Shown here one piece after another: positions 12,901 to 25,828 of a stretch of DNA of 64,000 nt; the stretch's first letter is position 1, and each line of letters starts with the position of its first letter. The notes under the pieces were generated by a model. That model did not search any database. It saw only the letters and a list, made by a program, of their open reading frames with translations, and was not told the origin of the DNA. Both the position numbers and the translations under genes were made by a program. The stretch is from contig NC_034410.1 in assembly GCF_002078875.1 (NCBI RefSeq), positions 78,957,104 through 79,021,103 of the forward strand, given 5' to 3'. The stretch is from Numida meleagris. Taxonomy: Eukaryota; Chordata; Aves; Galliformes; Numididae.

Positions 12901-15900
12901 AGCTTTCCTTTTGGTTCTGCTTCTCCTAAGTGAACTGCTTGCCCAATTTCCTTTGCAATTAGATAAATGTTCGAGTCAAAAAGTCATCCTTTCCACATGC
13001 TACTCTGCCGCGTGCTTTTTCCACTAAGCCTCTGGCCACTTATATAATTGGGAGTATCACATCAGTACCTAATTTTTCTCTGAACTCAATACACATGTTG
13101 CACTAATTTTTAGGAAGCTAAAGCTGTCAGTGCGATGAGAACAGGCAGCATCATGTCAGCTAGCAGATCCAAGGAGAAGTTCTCCCAAAGGTGTACAGGA
13201 GTGGAGGGCCAGGTCTCTTCGCTACTTAAGGCCGCATCACGGGAAATTGCACAGCTCATATTTTTTAGTGCTGAGGGCATCCTTGGAGCTTTCACTCCAG
13301 ATAAGCAGAATAAAGGCTTTTTCACAGGGACTCTAACGCAGTCTCACTCTCTAACCTCTCCCATCACAAGTGCTTCCTGGCAGCATTGCAGTCGGAGTCC
13401 TACCACTGCTTACACACGCCCTTTGCGTTCAGCCTGGGACGTGCCCTGCTGATCTGTTCCTCCAGTGTCAGAGCTGCAGCAAGTTCACAGGATGATGTGG
13501 GAACAAAGCGCACTGTGCCACAACCCTGACCCTCAGCCATTAGACAACTGCCTCACAGATATCCACCAGTTGCCAGCCTCAGCTACGTTTCCCCACCAGG
13601 GATGTGTTCACCCCTTCAGCACACCTTGGCATGTTTGCTGGCATGTAGCTACAAAGCATATACCTAGGAGAAATAAATACACAGGGTTCAGGTAGCTGAG
13701 CAGAGGGAATGGTAAATTAATAAAAAGATATTTGGGGGACAGTAAAATACTAAAAGTAAGCCTTGTTTTAGTTTCAATTTTAACTATGTATCAGGAAAAT
13801 TAGGATTTCAAACTGACTTGTGGAAGTCTTGAAAAAATGTAGAACAAATTTATAGACCTTATAGAATTCCTTAGCCCACTTTAGGCAGAAAAATTAAATA
13901 CATCATCCAAGAGTGTAACTCTCTCCATCCGAGAAGCAGGACAGCTAAATTGTGTGGCATAGCAGCATCACCAGAAATGCTAACAGAGACCTCATTCAAC
14001 TCCAGTGCCCATCCCTAGCAAGATTTCAGTAGCCACACATTCAGAGCCATAGGAAAGCTCTTGAGAGAGGTGTTAGCACCGTTTCCTCTCTTCCCTCAGA
14101 CCACTGGTCTGTAAAGTGCATACTGTTTCTGAAAAAGGAGGACTCCAGTGGCATACTGCCGTCCGCTTGCCCATCCGTGCCACTGCTCTGTGCTCTTGCA
14201 TTTCCAGGGATTTGCCAAGCAGCAGTACACTGTTAAGACCAAATATGCAGTCCAGAAATTTGTTGGTTCAACCAAAGGCATCGCTGAAACGAGCCGTCTG
14301 ACTCAAAGAGCGTACACTTCCTGTTGTTGGCAGAAAGTGAGACTTCTCACTGTTCCCCCTTGCTTCCTTTAAAAACAGTGCCAGGAATCGATGTAAATTG
14401 GCTGCAAAGCATCTGACCCACAGAGCAGGGAAGTGAGAAACTTCAGGACTTGGGAAGATGAACCAGTATTAGCCACCCATATTTAACCATCTTTTCTCTC
14501 TATGTATATATAATTTAAATGTCTTTTTCTGGTTAATGATTTTGGATTGCATCGGCATGTTTCCCTTGAAATATGCCAAAGGGGATGATGTTTTCAGCAG
14601 CTCCTGAGAATTCTGCCCAATTCCAGCATTCACAATTCACTGCAGTGGTTTCTTTAGTCATAAAAACTATCTACAATACCAACCACAAACAGAGAAGCCT
14701 TACCCTGCCATGACAACTCAATCAAACTTTATTGGAGGGATCATCCAGCAAGCTAACTAATTACCCAACACACAGGAGCTGACCCCTCTGGGATTTCTGA
14801 CAAGTGGGTCAAGAGAAGGCTTCTGTACTGCTGGTGCAGCAGCGCTGCCAGAAGTTTAAGCCTATTACGACTGCACTAATGATTTTTACTGGTGAGACAA
14901 CATGGAGAGAACAACAAATGCCACTTGCTGTCAATGAAACCTCAAATTAATTGAGTGTTGAATTAATTGGATTCAGCTCCCTGCTACCTACTAAACTTCA
15001 GTGTATTCATTTCATGATCTCCAGACCACACATACCTGCTCATTCTTTTTCTGCTATTAAAGTCCTAAGAACAAGGATGAGCTTCCACACTGATTAATTG
15101 TATCAGGATTTTCACCTCTTTGCGCAAGTGCAGTTTAACATTACAGCCTAAGACGCAAGCTAGAATTAATTTTCAAATATCTTGTCTATTAACAGGTAGT
15201 TCTAGGGATGCCATGCTGGTTTTCACAGCTCCCCTCACAAAAATAGATAAAGTAAAATAAAATGATAATAATAAATAAAATAATGAAATAACCAAAACAC
15301 TTTAAAAATCAAACTCCACCTAGCGAATCATCAGTTATCCTAAATTAAATAACAGTAACAAGTCATTCATACCGCATGATCTGAAGTGGCAAAAGAAGGG
15401 AATAACTTCGACTACTCTTGGGCTTTCCTTAAGAAACGGCGTGGACTTCTTTGGGAAAAGATCTCGATCTCCATCTGGTGGCAGGCTATAAAAAGATCAA
15501 GTCAACACCACAGGCGCATTACTTTCCCTTACAAAGACTGAAGTTACCACAGAGTGGATTCGCTGTGGACAAGTATTTCTCCATACAGTTCTAAACCTTA
15601 TATAGGATACACTGAGCAAGGCTTCTTTTAGTTTTGTCAAGTCTGTCCAAAATGCATGTCTCACTATTAAATATTCATCTTCTCCTGGGCAGCGTCCTTT
15701 CTAAGCACTGTTAAATATTTCTTCCTCTCTTTCTTCCCCCAGCACAACCAACCAAGTGCAGCAGGTGGGTAGGGGAATGAAGAATACAGGCAAAAATTTT
15801 GTGGTAAAACCTGTGAATATCATTAACGCTTTAGGGAAATCTGTATAATTTCTGGAGCAGGTGAAATAGATCTCATACAACTTGCCTCCCCAAGGCTTTG

Positions 15901-18840
15901 TAACCTTTAGTCCGGGGACATAAGTGCACCTCAAGAGTGGCTGTCCCACACGGGGACACCAGTAAGGCTGTTGGTCACCACATCTGCCGCTCTCACATCT
16001 GCTTTATTTTGAATAGCAAAAGCATTTGAGTTAATCTGGTTTCCTTTTCCCATGGCACAGCTTTTCCTGCTGGCAGTGCTGTGGGAAACACATCCTCAGT
16101 TTGTGCAGAGAGCACAGTCAGTACTGTTGTTACCTGCAACAGAGGTATCAACCATATTACGATTCACCTACTGGCAGTGGTGATATCCCTCAATATAACT
16201 AAGGCTGCAGCAGTCCTCTCCCACTATTATGAGGGGAAAAAATATTCTTACAGATGTATTTTCCTCACAACGTGGAGGGATAATATTCCACAGATAAAAG
16301 GTTACCTTTGCTGGTATATATAACTTACTTACCACTACTCTAGGTTGGCTGGAGGATAGTGCAGACCACTCTTAACTATTCAGGGAGCTGTACTATCACA
16401 TCTACTTTTAAAAACACAAGAGAAATAGTTTTATGGAATGAAACCTAAGTAACCTAATGCTTGCAAGCTCTGTGACATTTCCAGATACAGCATTAGCATA
16501 CACCGTTAGCGGATAACATCAAAAGTTTCTGAAAAATTGATCTTGAGTTCTTGCATTGCTCTGGTGCAAAACTCCATATTTTAGAGCAACTTCTGAAATC
16601 ACATTTCAGTTACTCCTTTTTTTTGTTCAATCAACTGTAAGACTTATTGTCATATGATAGTAAGGCACCACATTAAGCAATTTATCAATAAACTTGTTGA
16701 AAAAATCACTACAGCATGTTCAGAAAATAACAGACTAAACTCAGTGTAGGAACAAATTTCCTATTACTTCTTCCCTTGGCACTGCAAGCATATTTTCTAC
16801 CTTCTCCTTCATTGTAGTTATAGGTACAGCAGTGGAGAGTTTTGGTGACATTCTTGAAAATACAGTTTTTATTTTTTCTAGTCTTACACCATAAATGCCA
16901 AATATACACTTTTATACAATGCTTAGCCATCAACAGATACTGAAAATATATAATCATTGCCCAAACAACTTCAAAATACACATTTATATCTTTATATATA
17001 ATCAGTTTTCCCACAACACTTTTCAGTTCTCTTTGTTGACTCCTTTTAAGTTTTCTCCCTTTTTTTCTAGTTAAATGTCAAGTTATGGCATCCAGAACAG
17101 CTTGCAGAAACCATTTTCTGGAATGTACACTCTTGCCGTGCTGGGGGTGGGTGGGGGGGAAGTCTCCAGAATTAAAGAAAAATCAGGAGCCTACTTACAT
17201 GGCTACATTCGTAACTGCAAGAGATTTATAACCACTCTGGGTTTGCGGCAAGCCATGCCAGTACCTCCAATTTGTCATCCATCCCTGTTGGGTTCAGCGG
17301 GAGGGCTGAGAGCAGCAACTTCTTCTGGCACAATGGCTAAACAGAAATTGGATGTTTCCATCTAACTAAGCACAAATTGCTAAACACAAATGGAATCTGT
17401 CAGCTACTACAGTTCAAAACCCAATGCTCTACAGACTGCAACTACTTGTTACTACATACAACACGACTGCGGGCTGCAAACTGGTGCAGTGGAGGAATGG
17501 AAAAGCAATAATTTCTTCTAACTTGAATCACCTCATCTTGTAAATAATTGGTATGCAAGAAATGCAATATGCTGAGAGCATTCAAACAGCCTATGTCAAT
17601 CTCACATCTCTTATTTTTACATTAGAAAAAAAAAAATCCATAGCTGACATAATAATGAAGGCCAAAGTTCTCCTTCTTCAGGATATTGAATTAAGTGCAT
17701 TACCAGAAGCTGCTTCATGAAAGCTCTTCTAAGAAATTTCATTGACTACATCAGATTTGCAAGCGTAAGCAGTCATTAGCTGAAACAGGTACCAAATAAA
17801 AGATGTCACACTAACCATGAAGTCTACAAGCTAATATACCTGAAATAAAGCTGTGCTCTTGTCTAAACACAGGCTTATGTTGCTGTAGAGAATTTAAGAC
17901 CACATGCACCTCTTACTCGTAGTCAGGATGGACTATAACCTGACTCCTGCTCAGCTAATGACTCCACTCATGCCCATATGGAGAAATGGCAATTGTTCCC
18001 CTTTCCCACAGTAACCTACCACGAAGAAGTACTGCATCATCCCTCTTCCAGCCAAAAAGCACATTCAGTCCCTCTTCAACATGCCTACAGCTGATATTCA
18101 CTTTCCTCAAGACTTAACCTTCTGAAAAACACTGCCTTTTGCTTGCTGCTGCAATCTCCTCCACAAGGAAACAATCTAATAACCTTCTTGAACAGGCAAT
18201 ATGCCTTGGCAACATGGGAATTACCTTCTGTGAGTCTTTTACAACTCTTACAATATAAATTATTAAACTATTGCAATACCAGTACACGGTTAATTGTAAA
18301 ACCATTTTCAAAGTGCAGTTATAGCTGAACTGGAAGACCATCAAAAATTTCAGGTCCTTCCTGCTTCAGTGTCAATGTTTTCCTTAATGAATTCAGTGAT
18401 AGAAAAGAGAGGTTCCTCTGCATAACTTTGTTGTTAACAGCAAGCTAGGAAAGATGAGAAAACACAACTTCTGAACAATTTTGCTGAAGATGACCTCTAA
18501 TCTGAAGAGTAAAAACAAGCATCATGCTCCAATGAATAGTTCACCATCTTCCACATTGGCACCCATGTTCAGCCCTTCCACTCCACACTAGTTCCAACCT
18601 TTGTCATTGATGAGCGCTGTCCTGGTTGGGGTAACTCAATGTAGGAGAGAGATGAACCCGCAGAAGCAATCAGAAGCCTAATGTACAGGACATCTTTAGA
18701 AAGATGTACAAGATGTGTGTGGTCTAGATAGTACAGCAATGCCAAGTGATAGCAGTGAGTTATTACTCAATGAGTAATAAGAATAGGATAAGACAGAAAA
18801 AGTGTACATTACACTAATGTAGATGAGGCATTAGGGAAGA
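9991..18840. other. intergenic DNA, IKZF1-FIGNL1 interval
   Basis: AT-rich sequence with no gene or clear transposon that I can support. Longer open frames at 11327-11725 (-) and 12257-12706 (-) look like chance frames: biased to F, K, L and S, with no domain motif. Around 14945-14969 the motif AATTAATTG occurs twice, 16 bases apart, in a stretch rich in ATTA cores. A perfect 9-bp hairpin occurs at 18760-18780. Confidence 0.6.
18760..18780. repeat. perfect 9-bp hairpin
   Basis: TTATTACTC and GAGTAATAA flank a three-base loop. It is intergenic, 60 bases before a CR1 fragment. Confidence 0.9.
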
Positions 18841-19140
18841 ATCATAGAATGGTTTGGGTTGGAAAGGACCCAAAGGATCATCAAGTTCCTACCCCCCTGC
18901 CCCAGGCAAGACCACCAACCTCCAGATCTGGTACTAGACCAGGTTGGCCAGAGCCCCATCCAACCTGGCTTTGAACACCTCCAGGGATGGGGCATCCACA
19001 GCTTCTCTGGGCAGCCTGTTCCAGCACCTCACCACTCTCTCTGTGAAGAACTTCCCCCCTGCCATCTCATCTAAACCTTCCCACCTTGAGCTTAAAACCA
19101 TTCCCCCTTGTCTAATCACTATCTACCCGAGTAAAAATCT
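18841..19140 (-). mobile_element. CR1 LINE 3' fragment
   Basis: Read on the minus strand, this is the typical 3' end of an avian chicken repeat 1 element. The + strand opens with ATCATAGAATGG, the reverse complement of the CR1 tail, and continues through the family's conserved C-terminal ORF2 and 3' UTR blocks, such as the reverse complement of GCTGCCCAGAGAAGCTGTGG. It is 5'-truncated, as most CR1 copies are. It is about 300 bp long with no coding capacity. Confidence 0.93.
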
Positions 19141-19644
19141 TGCCTTCCTTCAATCTTGCTAAAGAAGAATTGGGACAAGAAAACTGTTTCATCAATAATT
19201 AACAGAAAATGTTTATCAAATTGTGTTTGCATTGCAGCAAATGCTGTATGGAGAGTGGGTCATAAGTATCATCACATGATCACATGCATTCAAAGTAAAG
19301 TACCAGGAATCACAAAAACTAATGCACATGAATTCTACGTGAACTCAGAATGTTATGATTTCTTAGAGTACTTTCCAGACTTGTAACTTTACAATAACAC
19401 AATTTTGGCTTTTCATATGAACTTTCTGACCTAACGGGACAAAAACAGGTAGTATTGATTAATTACTACAATTTTAGCTTATGGCTGCAGCACTGTACAT
19501 GACTGCTTTGCTGCAGTTAAGAATGGCAATAAAACACTAACAAATAAAGTTAAGAAATGCCTTGCAAATTTTGTGTCAGCATCCTCACTAAGCACTGTAA
19601 CTATGTGAATTGTTCTCCTAGAGGCATCTATATTGAGTGTTAGG
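19141..19644. other. intergenic, nothing recognised
   Basis: Unique-looking AT-rich sequence between a CR1 fragment and a probable LTR. I see no gene. Confidence 0.6.
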
Positions 19645-20383
19645 TGTCAAGGTTTTGGTAGTGGGAGGGGCTATAGGGGTGGCCTCCCGTGTGAAGAGGT
19701 CAGGGGTTGCCCAGTGCCAGATACAGCTGGTTCCAGTCCTCATCACAATGAACCCGCTATAGAACACAGCTGAGCACATCAGCTACATCTATGGTGTTTC
19801 TGGGAAAACATATTTAAGGAAGAGGGGACGGGGGAAACAGGACAACAGAAAGAGGAGGAGAGAAAGAAAAGAGTGAGAAACAGCAGAGAGAATGCAAAGT
19901 TCAAAGAGAAAGGAGGAGTTGCAGATATTTGCTTGACTACAAAGCAATACTGCTGACCATACGCAGCCCATGCTGGAGTAGACGGATATCCTGAAAAAAC
20001 TGCGGCCCACTGGGAGCCTATGCTAGAGCAGAGGGAAAGCGTAAGAGGGAAGGCACTACAGAGAGGAACTGCTATGAACTGACCGCAATGTCTCTGCTGC
20101 ACCACCTGGGGAGAAGAGTGGAAGTGAAGTTGAGCTTAAAGCAGTAGGGAAGAAAGCAGTGGTTAGAATGTTTGCCTTTGTTTTTCACTACCCAAATCTC
20201 TTCTAACTGACAATAAACTAATTTTCCCCAAGTTCAGTCAGTTTTGCTCACAACAATAACTGATGAGCAATCTGTCTTTATCTCAACCTGCTACCTCACT
20301 TTTCTGCCCTATCCCATAAAGGCAGGGGAACAAGCAAGCTGCTGGGTGGTCATCTGGCTGTTAGCCAAGGCTAACCCACGAGT
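19645..20383 (+). mobile_element. probable solo LTR, ERVL-type avian retrovirus-like element
   Basis: The segment opens TGTCAAGGTTTTGG. Its composition (GGGAGGGG and purine-rich stretches) is unlike its surroundings. It has an AATAAA signal at 20212-20217 about 170 bases from its end, and it closes with AGCCAAGGCTAACCCACGA. The closing part resembles, from memory, avian ERVL-type LTR ends. At about 740 bp it fits LTR size. No gag or pol sequence flanks it, so it would be a solo LTR left by recombination. I could not find a convincing 5-bp target duplication or an intact terminal CA, so the exact ends are uncertain. Confidence 0.5.
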
Positions 20384-21517
20384 ATCTCTTTAGTTAAGAG
20401 AACTACTCCTAAGATTTCTTTCAAAAGTGTCCCAAACCTGAGTTTTCATTTAAATTTCAAAGGAAAGTGTGCCAATGAGCTTGAAGACAAGTGCAAGCAA
20501 TGTTTGTGTATCCGTAGTTCTCAGCATCTTCTTAGTAAACACATGTGCTTACTGTGAGCAGTCTGCTATTTCCAACAAAATTATAACTTTAATAGGAAGC
20601 AGTTTTTCTGCTTGCTCATTTGGTGCTTTTGTTGCTGATGTCTGTTTTGTGTCTTTTTTTTTTTTTCTTCCAATTACATGGTGGTTTGGGAGAAGTAATT
20701 TCTGATAGAAAAACAGAAATTGCATTATTTCAATCGGACAACCTGTTTTTCTTCCACATGCCATTAGTAAATGACGATCATTGCTGCTTCATCAGCTTTT
20801 TCCCTACTCGTGTTGGCACAGTTTTCTACAAATGAAAATTCACCTACAGATTTCAAAATGCTCCAAGACAATTTAGCTACCTTTAAATACAAGATGCACT
20901 GAGAGAGTGAAAAGAGTGTGGACTGCATTGATTATTAATAAGAGCTCACCTTTCCGGGACTGAAATTATTTACCTTTATTTAAGAGAAACTAAGAGATTG
21001 TGCACCAAATGTTACTGAACCACAAAACCAAAGGAGAGTCCTGCATTTCTAAGTTCAGCCAGCCAAAAAGAATAAATAATGAAGTACATAAGTTTCTGCA
21101 TACACTAAATAGATCCATTAAAGCGGATTTATCTGCACCATTTCCCTTAAATTGCAATCATGCCCTACTTCTGTGCAATTTTCTATATTTTTGTGAAATT
21201 ATGTTACAAGGGAATGAAATTTTGGTGGCACTGTTATAGTGGGTTATGAAATACGTATTGGGCTAATTTTGGAAGTCCTGCTGACTTGAATCCCACAGCA
21301 AAGCCTGAATATTGCTAGATGGCTGAAGAGATTGTCATTTAGTTGCATCAGTACAAAGAAAGGAAAAGTTTCCTTTCTTCTACTTCTATATGAACTTTAT
21401 GTTCATGACATGAACAAAGCATGTTCATGTCATTCAAGACTATAAAGTAATGAATAGTGTAAGCAGCTGGAGGACAAATGCTGCTATCTGGTGCTGTGGT
21501 TCTGCCTTTTCTCTCTT
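20384..21517. other. intergenic, no gene recognised
   Basis: AT-rich sequence with a T run near 20657-20668 and a perfect 12-bp hairpin at 21405-21433. No gene or transposon is recognised. Confidence 0.6.
21405..21433. repeat. perfect 12-bp hairpin
   Basis: ATGACATGAACA at 21405-21416 and TGTTCATGTCAT at 21422-21433 are exact reverse complements separated by five bases. Location is intergenic. There is no T-run after it and no sign of a transposon end. Confidence 0.9.
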
Positions 21518-21662
21518 TCATAGAATCATAGAATCCTTAGAGTTGGAAGGGACCTCTGAAGACCATCTAGTCCAACTCCCCTGCAATCAACAGGGGCACC
21601 ACGGCTAGATCAGGTTGCCCTGGGCCTGATCCAGCCACACCTTGAAAGACTCCAGGGAATGG
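21518..21662 (-). mobile_element. CR1 LINE 3' fragment (short)
   Basis: The + strand begins TCATAGAATCATAGAATCC, the reverse complement of the CR1 tandem octamer tail, followed by GTTGGAAGGGACCTCTGAAG and the reverse complement of the CR1 3' UTR. Only about 145 bp remain. Confidence 0.93.
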
Positions 21663-23600
21663 AACAACTTTCACGAGTTTCATTTTGCAGAAAACAAACG
21701 CAGCAGCACAGTATTTCTTTCCCAGTCCCTGCCATCTTAGGAGGCACTTTACTGTCTATTGTCACATGCACTCTCACTGGTCTTTTCAGTAGAGCCCTCT
21801 ATTAAAAAAATAAAAAAACAATATTAAGATACGTATGTGAAAGATACACTCACAGAGCACACCGGATTAGTTTTCAGCATTAATATGGCAGTTATTTAAG
21901 AAGACACAGTTTTCAATTACGTTTGAATAACTCTTGAGTTCTACTAAACAATTAAAATTCTCTGGGGTTTTCATTCAGATTTTAAAGAACATATTTTCAT
22001 TAGGGTTTAAGGTCTTTGGAAAGAACAGACATATTGCCTAAAGCATGTTTATAGCTCCCCAACGCTAAAGTGACACAACTAGTTTATAACCAAATCCTTC
22101 TATTTCCACCGTTTCAAAAATTAAGATAAATTCACATACCTGAATTTTTACATCTCTGCAAAACAATCCCTAACACAGATCATACTTCTAAAGACATAAA
22201 CTAGAACCGATTTTTAGGGCTCATCCTGATGAAACAAAAAGAAACGCTAAACCTTCCAAATTATTCCAAAATGAAGCTTCGCTAGTCTCATAGTCTTCTG
22301 TAGCTCCCGAATGGCTTTAAAAAATGTTAGCTAAACAGCATCAGTAACTTATCCCATTTTAGAAAAATCTAAGACTAGCTTTTAAGTTCAGCGTCTCTCC
22401 TAATAGAAGGAAAAGTGCTTTAGAGAAAGTGAAAATAAACCCCAGATACCACTGTAGTCAGCCCTGCCACACGAATAAAATTGTTCAAATTGAAAGCGTT
22501 CCACATGTTTTCGGTTCAGAGGCAACTCTATCCAGCCAGTGGGCAAGGATGGATTCTGAGAACAAAATGGCAGAGCCTTTCTTTAAACCCTTAGGTAAGA
22601 ATACCAAATAGAACCTCGTTACTAATTTTACCATAGTTATTAGAAAACATTTTAAGTAGTTGACTTTGGGACAAGGGATTTCTCCTTCCTATCTAATAGC
22701 ATAAACTCGACACTACAGACAGTCCTATTTCATTCCTTGTCTCCAGGTGAACAGGCCTGAAGCTCACCAGCAGTACACCCAGGCCCCCTCACTCTCTAGC
22801 TTCACAAGAACACCGTGTTCACAAGTCCTTCAAGCATTGCCATGGGATCTAAGTTCGTGCAATAGTCGTAGCAAAACCCTGAGCCCCGTCTTCCCTGCCA
22901 ACAGGCCATACTTTGGCTCATTCCACATGCTGCTTTCCTCCCACTTGCCAGCTGAATATTCTTTTTCTAATTTTTCTAGTGAATTTTGCACAGACAGAAG
23001 CACCACGCCCCCACGTACAACAGCGAGTCCATGGCTGGCCCTGAGAGCCTACAGCCCCCTGTGACCCATGGCCTCTTCTACAGTTGTTGGTGCCCTCCTG
23101 ATGAGGCATGGCATGCACACAGACACAGAACAGAAAACAAGGTCAAACTGAAAAGCAATCAGAGAGTTTAATAACAAGCTGGGAATAGACAACAGTGATG
23201 CGGGCAGGGCTCAGTCAGACAAGAACACCACTATTTACATGACATCGTTCTCTTTCCTCCCCCTTCTATTTTTCATATGAGTTTCTTCCCTCATCCACCA
23301 CGACTCCTTCCTTCCTGTGTTCCTGTCTCCTTCCACCTAAATGTGCCCCTAATTACTTTCCCCATCAGCTCCAGCTTTGCAACACCCCTAACAAAATTAT
23401 GTATTTCTGATATCATTACCTGGGTCACCTCAGCCTTGTATTACTGATAAAGCACAGCTGGCTGTGCAAGATTGCATCCCCAGGTAGCCCCAATATTCCC
23501 TTCAATTATAGAGAAAGTTTTGTCATTTCCCCCTTAACATCAGTGAAACTCACCCATCCATCCTTCACAGAAGCTCTCTGTAATTCCTCAGTTTGTTCAG
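21663..23600. other. intergenic DNA downstream of FIGNL1
   Basis: No gene recognised. The sequence from about 22740 to 23170 is somewhat richer in C and has a 105-codon open frame without motifs. IKZF1 and FIGNL1 are transcribed towards each other, so this region lies past both 3' ends. Confidence 0.6.
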
Positions 23601-23652
23601 TTAGCTATACCCGGGCCAGCACCTGGACACCTGACTGTGTAAATTTAGAAGG

Positions 23653-23658
23653 TTTATT
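23653..23658 (-). terminator. FIGNL1: FIGNL1 poly(A) signal AATAAA
   Basis: The + strand TTTATT at 23653-23658 reads AATAAA on the gene strand. It lies 99 bases after the FIGNL1 stop codon and implies a very short 3' UTR of roughly 120 bases. An ATTAAA variant lies nearer the stop, around 23708. Confidence 0.6.
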
Positions 23659-23756
23659 ACAAAAACTAATAAAAACAACAAGCAGTGTACACTAAATGAT
23701 CGCAGGTTTAATACATAACAGTGCTAAAGAGCTGTTTCTGCAGAAGTTATGACGCA

Positions 23757-25820
23757 TTATCTGCCGCAGCCAAATGTCCGGTTCCAGGTTTCATACAGCT
23801 CTAGGTCCTTCAAGGACACGCTGGGCCGCACGGTTCCAAAGGCACTCTCAAAATCAACAAAAGCAATGGGTCGTACTTGATCTGGCATGATGGTTGTGAT
23901 GTCCATGGACTGAAGACTGCGGATAGGGCCCAGAGAAGCTTCACGACAGAGCTGTGTCATGTCAGCCCCAGAAAACCCATCTGATTGCTTAACTATAAGC
24001 TCAATTTCCTCCTCGCTGAGACAGTTGTGCTCCTTCGACATCAGACGAGTAACAATCTGCTTCCTAGCTGAAGCTTCTGGAAGGGGAATGTACAGTCTCT
24101 TCACTAGTCTCCTTCGGGCAGCCTCATCGATTTCTTGGGGTCGATTTGTTGCACCAACCACCAGAATACGATCTTCAGAGGAGGTTGTCGCCCCATCTAA
24201 CTGGACCAGAAATTCAGTTTTTATTCTTCTTGAAGACTCGTGCTCCCCATCCCCACGCTGAGACAACAGGGAATCAATTTCATCGATGAAAATCACTGCT
24301 GGCTGTTGACATCGTGCCACGGCAAACAGCGCACGGACCATCTTTTCCCCCTCACCTACCCATTTGGAAGTCAGAGAGGAGGCACTGATGCTAAAAAAAG
24401 TAGCTCCAGATTGGCAAGCAATGCACTTCCCTATTAGAGTCTTGCCAGTTCCAGGGGGACCGAAGAGAAGAATTCCTTTAGGAGGACCACGTAACCCAGT
24501 AAAGATGTCTGGCCTCAGCATAGGCCAGACTACAATTTCTTTTATTGTAGCTTTAGCAAATTCAACTCCGGCAATGTCATCCCAGTTCACAGGAGGCCCA
24601 TGGTCCATGATCTCATGCATAATGAGTTCCACCATTTTTGGTTCTATACTTTTCAGTCGTTCATCTACAGGAAGTAACGGATCTGTTGGTGCTCTGGCAT
24701 GAGGTTTACACTGCCCTCCGTTTTCATTTCCATCCTGCTTTGGGACCGGAGGAACAAACTTGCTAAATGGACCCCGAGATCTACCAGCACCCAGTGATTT
24801 TTTTACACCTCCATACGATGAGACTGGTGCACGCTGTTGTAGGCTTTGAGGTTTCTTTTGCTGATCCACCCACAGCTGTTCTTTTGCAGTTCTAAAACCA
24901 GGAACACCACCCTCTTCACTTCCATTTCTATTCCCTGAAAAACTGTTGGCTTCCATAGTACTGGAAGCTTGGCACGGAGCAAGGCTAGAAGTGGCAGCGC
25001 TACCTCTATCAGTCAAACCATAAAACGCTTTTCTTTTCCCAGACCACGCTTGTACAGCTGACTGATTGGGAAGAGACAAATTCTGTCCATTACTACAGTT
25101 ACCTGGAATTTTCAGAGAAGCACCACTTGTCATTTCTCTATTTCCAAACAGCGGTGCTGCCTGGAACCCCGTATGAATCTGTTCGCTTAAGGAGGCAGAA
25201 GACGCAGGAAGTATATCTGAAGTTTTGGTCACAGGAGGCACATTGCTTTGGAGAGACTTTGAAGACAAGGGATGCTCAAGGAGATGTGGGCCTCGACCTG
25301 CACATTTTGATGAGCCAGCACCGCGCTCACTCTCACCGGTGCTGCTGAAGGCACTGAGCCTAGGAAGGCCTGGAGCAGCGGAGGCACTGACCCCTTTATC
25401 AGCTAGTACAAGGGCATCTGCTGGTGCCATCTGAGAGCTCTGGACATTTCTGCCAGCCTGCATCCTCTCTTGCACACACTTCAATTCAAGTACGTTCTCT
25501 GTTGTCAAGGCAGATTGCCACTTGTCACTGTCATTTTGCTGACACTTTGCCAAAGTCAAAATGTTTTCAGCATAGTTATTCAAGCCAGTCTCTATGTTGT
25601 CAGAGTCAATAATTGCAGAGTATTTCTCCGCGTATTTTTTAAATAGGTTGGCAGCACAGAGCTGAGAGATCTCAGAGTTTGCCCATGCATACTGAATACG
25701 CAGAATTTTGGCACGGTACTCATCAGCCTTCTGTCCGGGTGTGCAGGTGCCAGAAGCAATAGCAAAGTAACTTTTCTGCCAGTCGCTCAGGTGCACGGTG
25801 CCATGCGTTGGGGCCTCCAT
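23757..25820 (-). CDS. FIGNL1: FIGNL1, fidgetin-like AAA ATPase
   Basis: This is a full-length, single-exon coding sequence of 687 codons (human 674). The start chosen is the ATG at 25818-25820, giving [15 protein letters not shown]. The frame is open seven codons further to another ATG at 25841, but a TTTCAG acceptor ends at 25829 between the two, so that ATG is most likely intronic. The N-terminal region (about 1-110) matches the family, for example [16 protein letters not shown] low-complexity linker follows. An FxxA motif (FRTA, 309-312) within [12 protein letters not shown] corresponds to the RAD51-binding domain of human FIGNL1. The AAA domain has Walker A GPPGTGKT at 454-461 and Walker B with DEID at 513-516. 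A C-terminal Vps4-like segment ends in FGCGR. Known family roles are removing RAD51 from chromatin during homologous recombination and meiosis, in complex with FIRRM/FLIP. All ATPase residues visible here are intact. Confidence 0.97.
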   Translation of the reverse strand: MEAPTHGTVHLSDWQKSYFAIASGTCTPGQKADEYRAKILRIQYAWANSEISQLCAANLFKKYAEKYSAIIDSDNIETGLNNYAENILTLAKCQQNDSDKWQSALTTENVLELKCVQERMQAGRNVQSSQMAPADALVLADKGVSASAAPGLPRLSAFSSTGESERGAGSSKCAGRGPHLLEHPLSSKSLQSNVPPVTKTSDILPASSASLSEQIHTGFQAAPLFGNREMTSGASLKIPGNCSNGQNLSLPNQSAVQAWSGKRKAFYGLTDRGSAATSSLAPCQASSTMEANSFSGNRNGSEEGGVPGFRTAKEQLWVDQQKKPQSLQQRAPVSSYGGVKKSLGAGRSRGPFSKFVPPVPKQDGNENGGQCKPHARAPTDPLLPVDERLKSIEPKMVELIMHEIMDHGPPVNWDDIAGVEFAKATIKEIVVWPMLRPDIFTGLRGPPKGILLFGPPGTGKTLIGKCIACQSGATFFSISASSLTSKWVGEGEKMVRALFAVARCQQPAVIFIDEIDSLLSQRGDGEHESSRRIKTEFLVQLDGATTSSEDRILVVGATNRPQEIDEAARRRLVKRLYIPLPEASARKQIVTRLMSKEHNCLSEEEIELIVKQSDGFSGADMTQLCREASLGPIRSLQSMDITTIMPDQVRPIAFVDFESAFGTVRPSVSLKDLELYETWNRTFGCGR

Positions 25821-25828
25821 TGCTGACA

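Noticed and set aside
18600..18840. CTGTCCTGGTTGGGG, reminiscent of the start of some avian LTRs
   Set aside because: The sequence after it did not follow any LTR pattern I recognise, and no matching end or duplication was seen.
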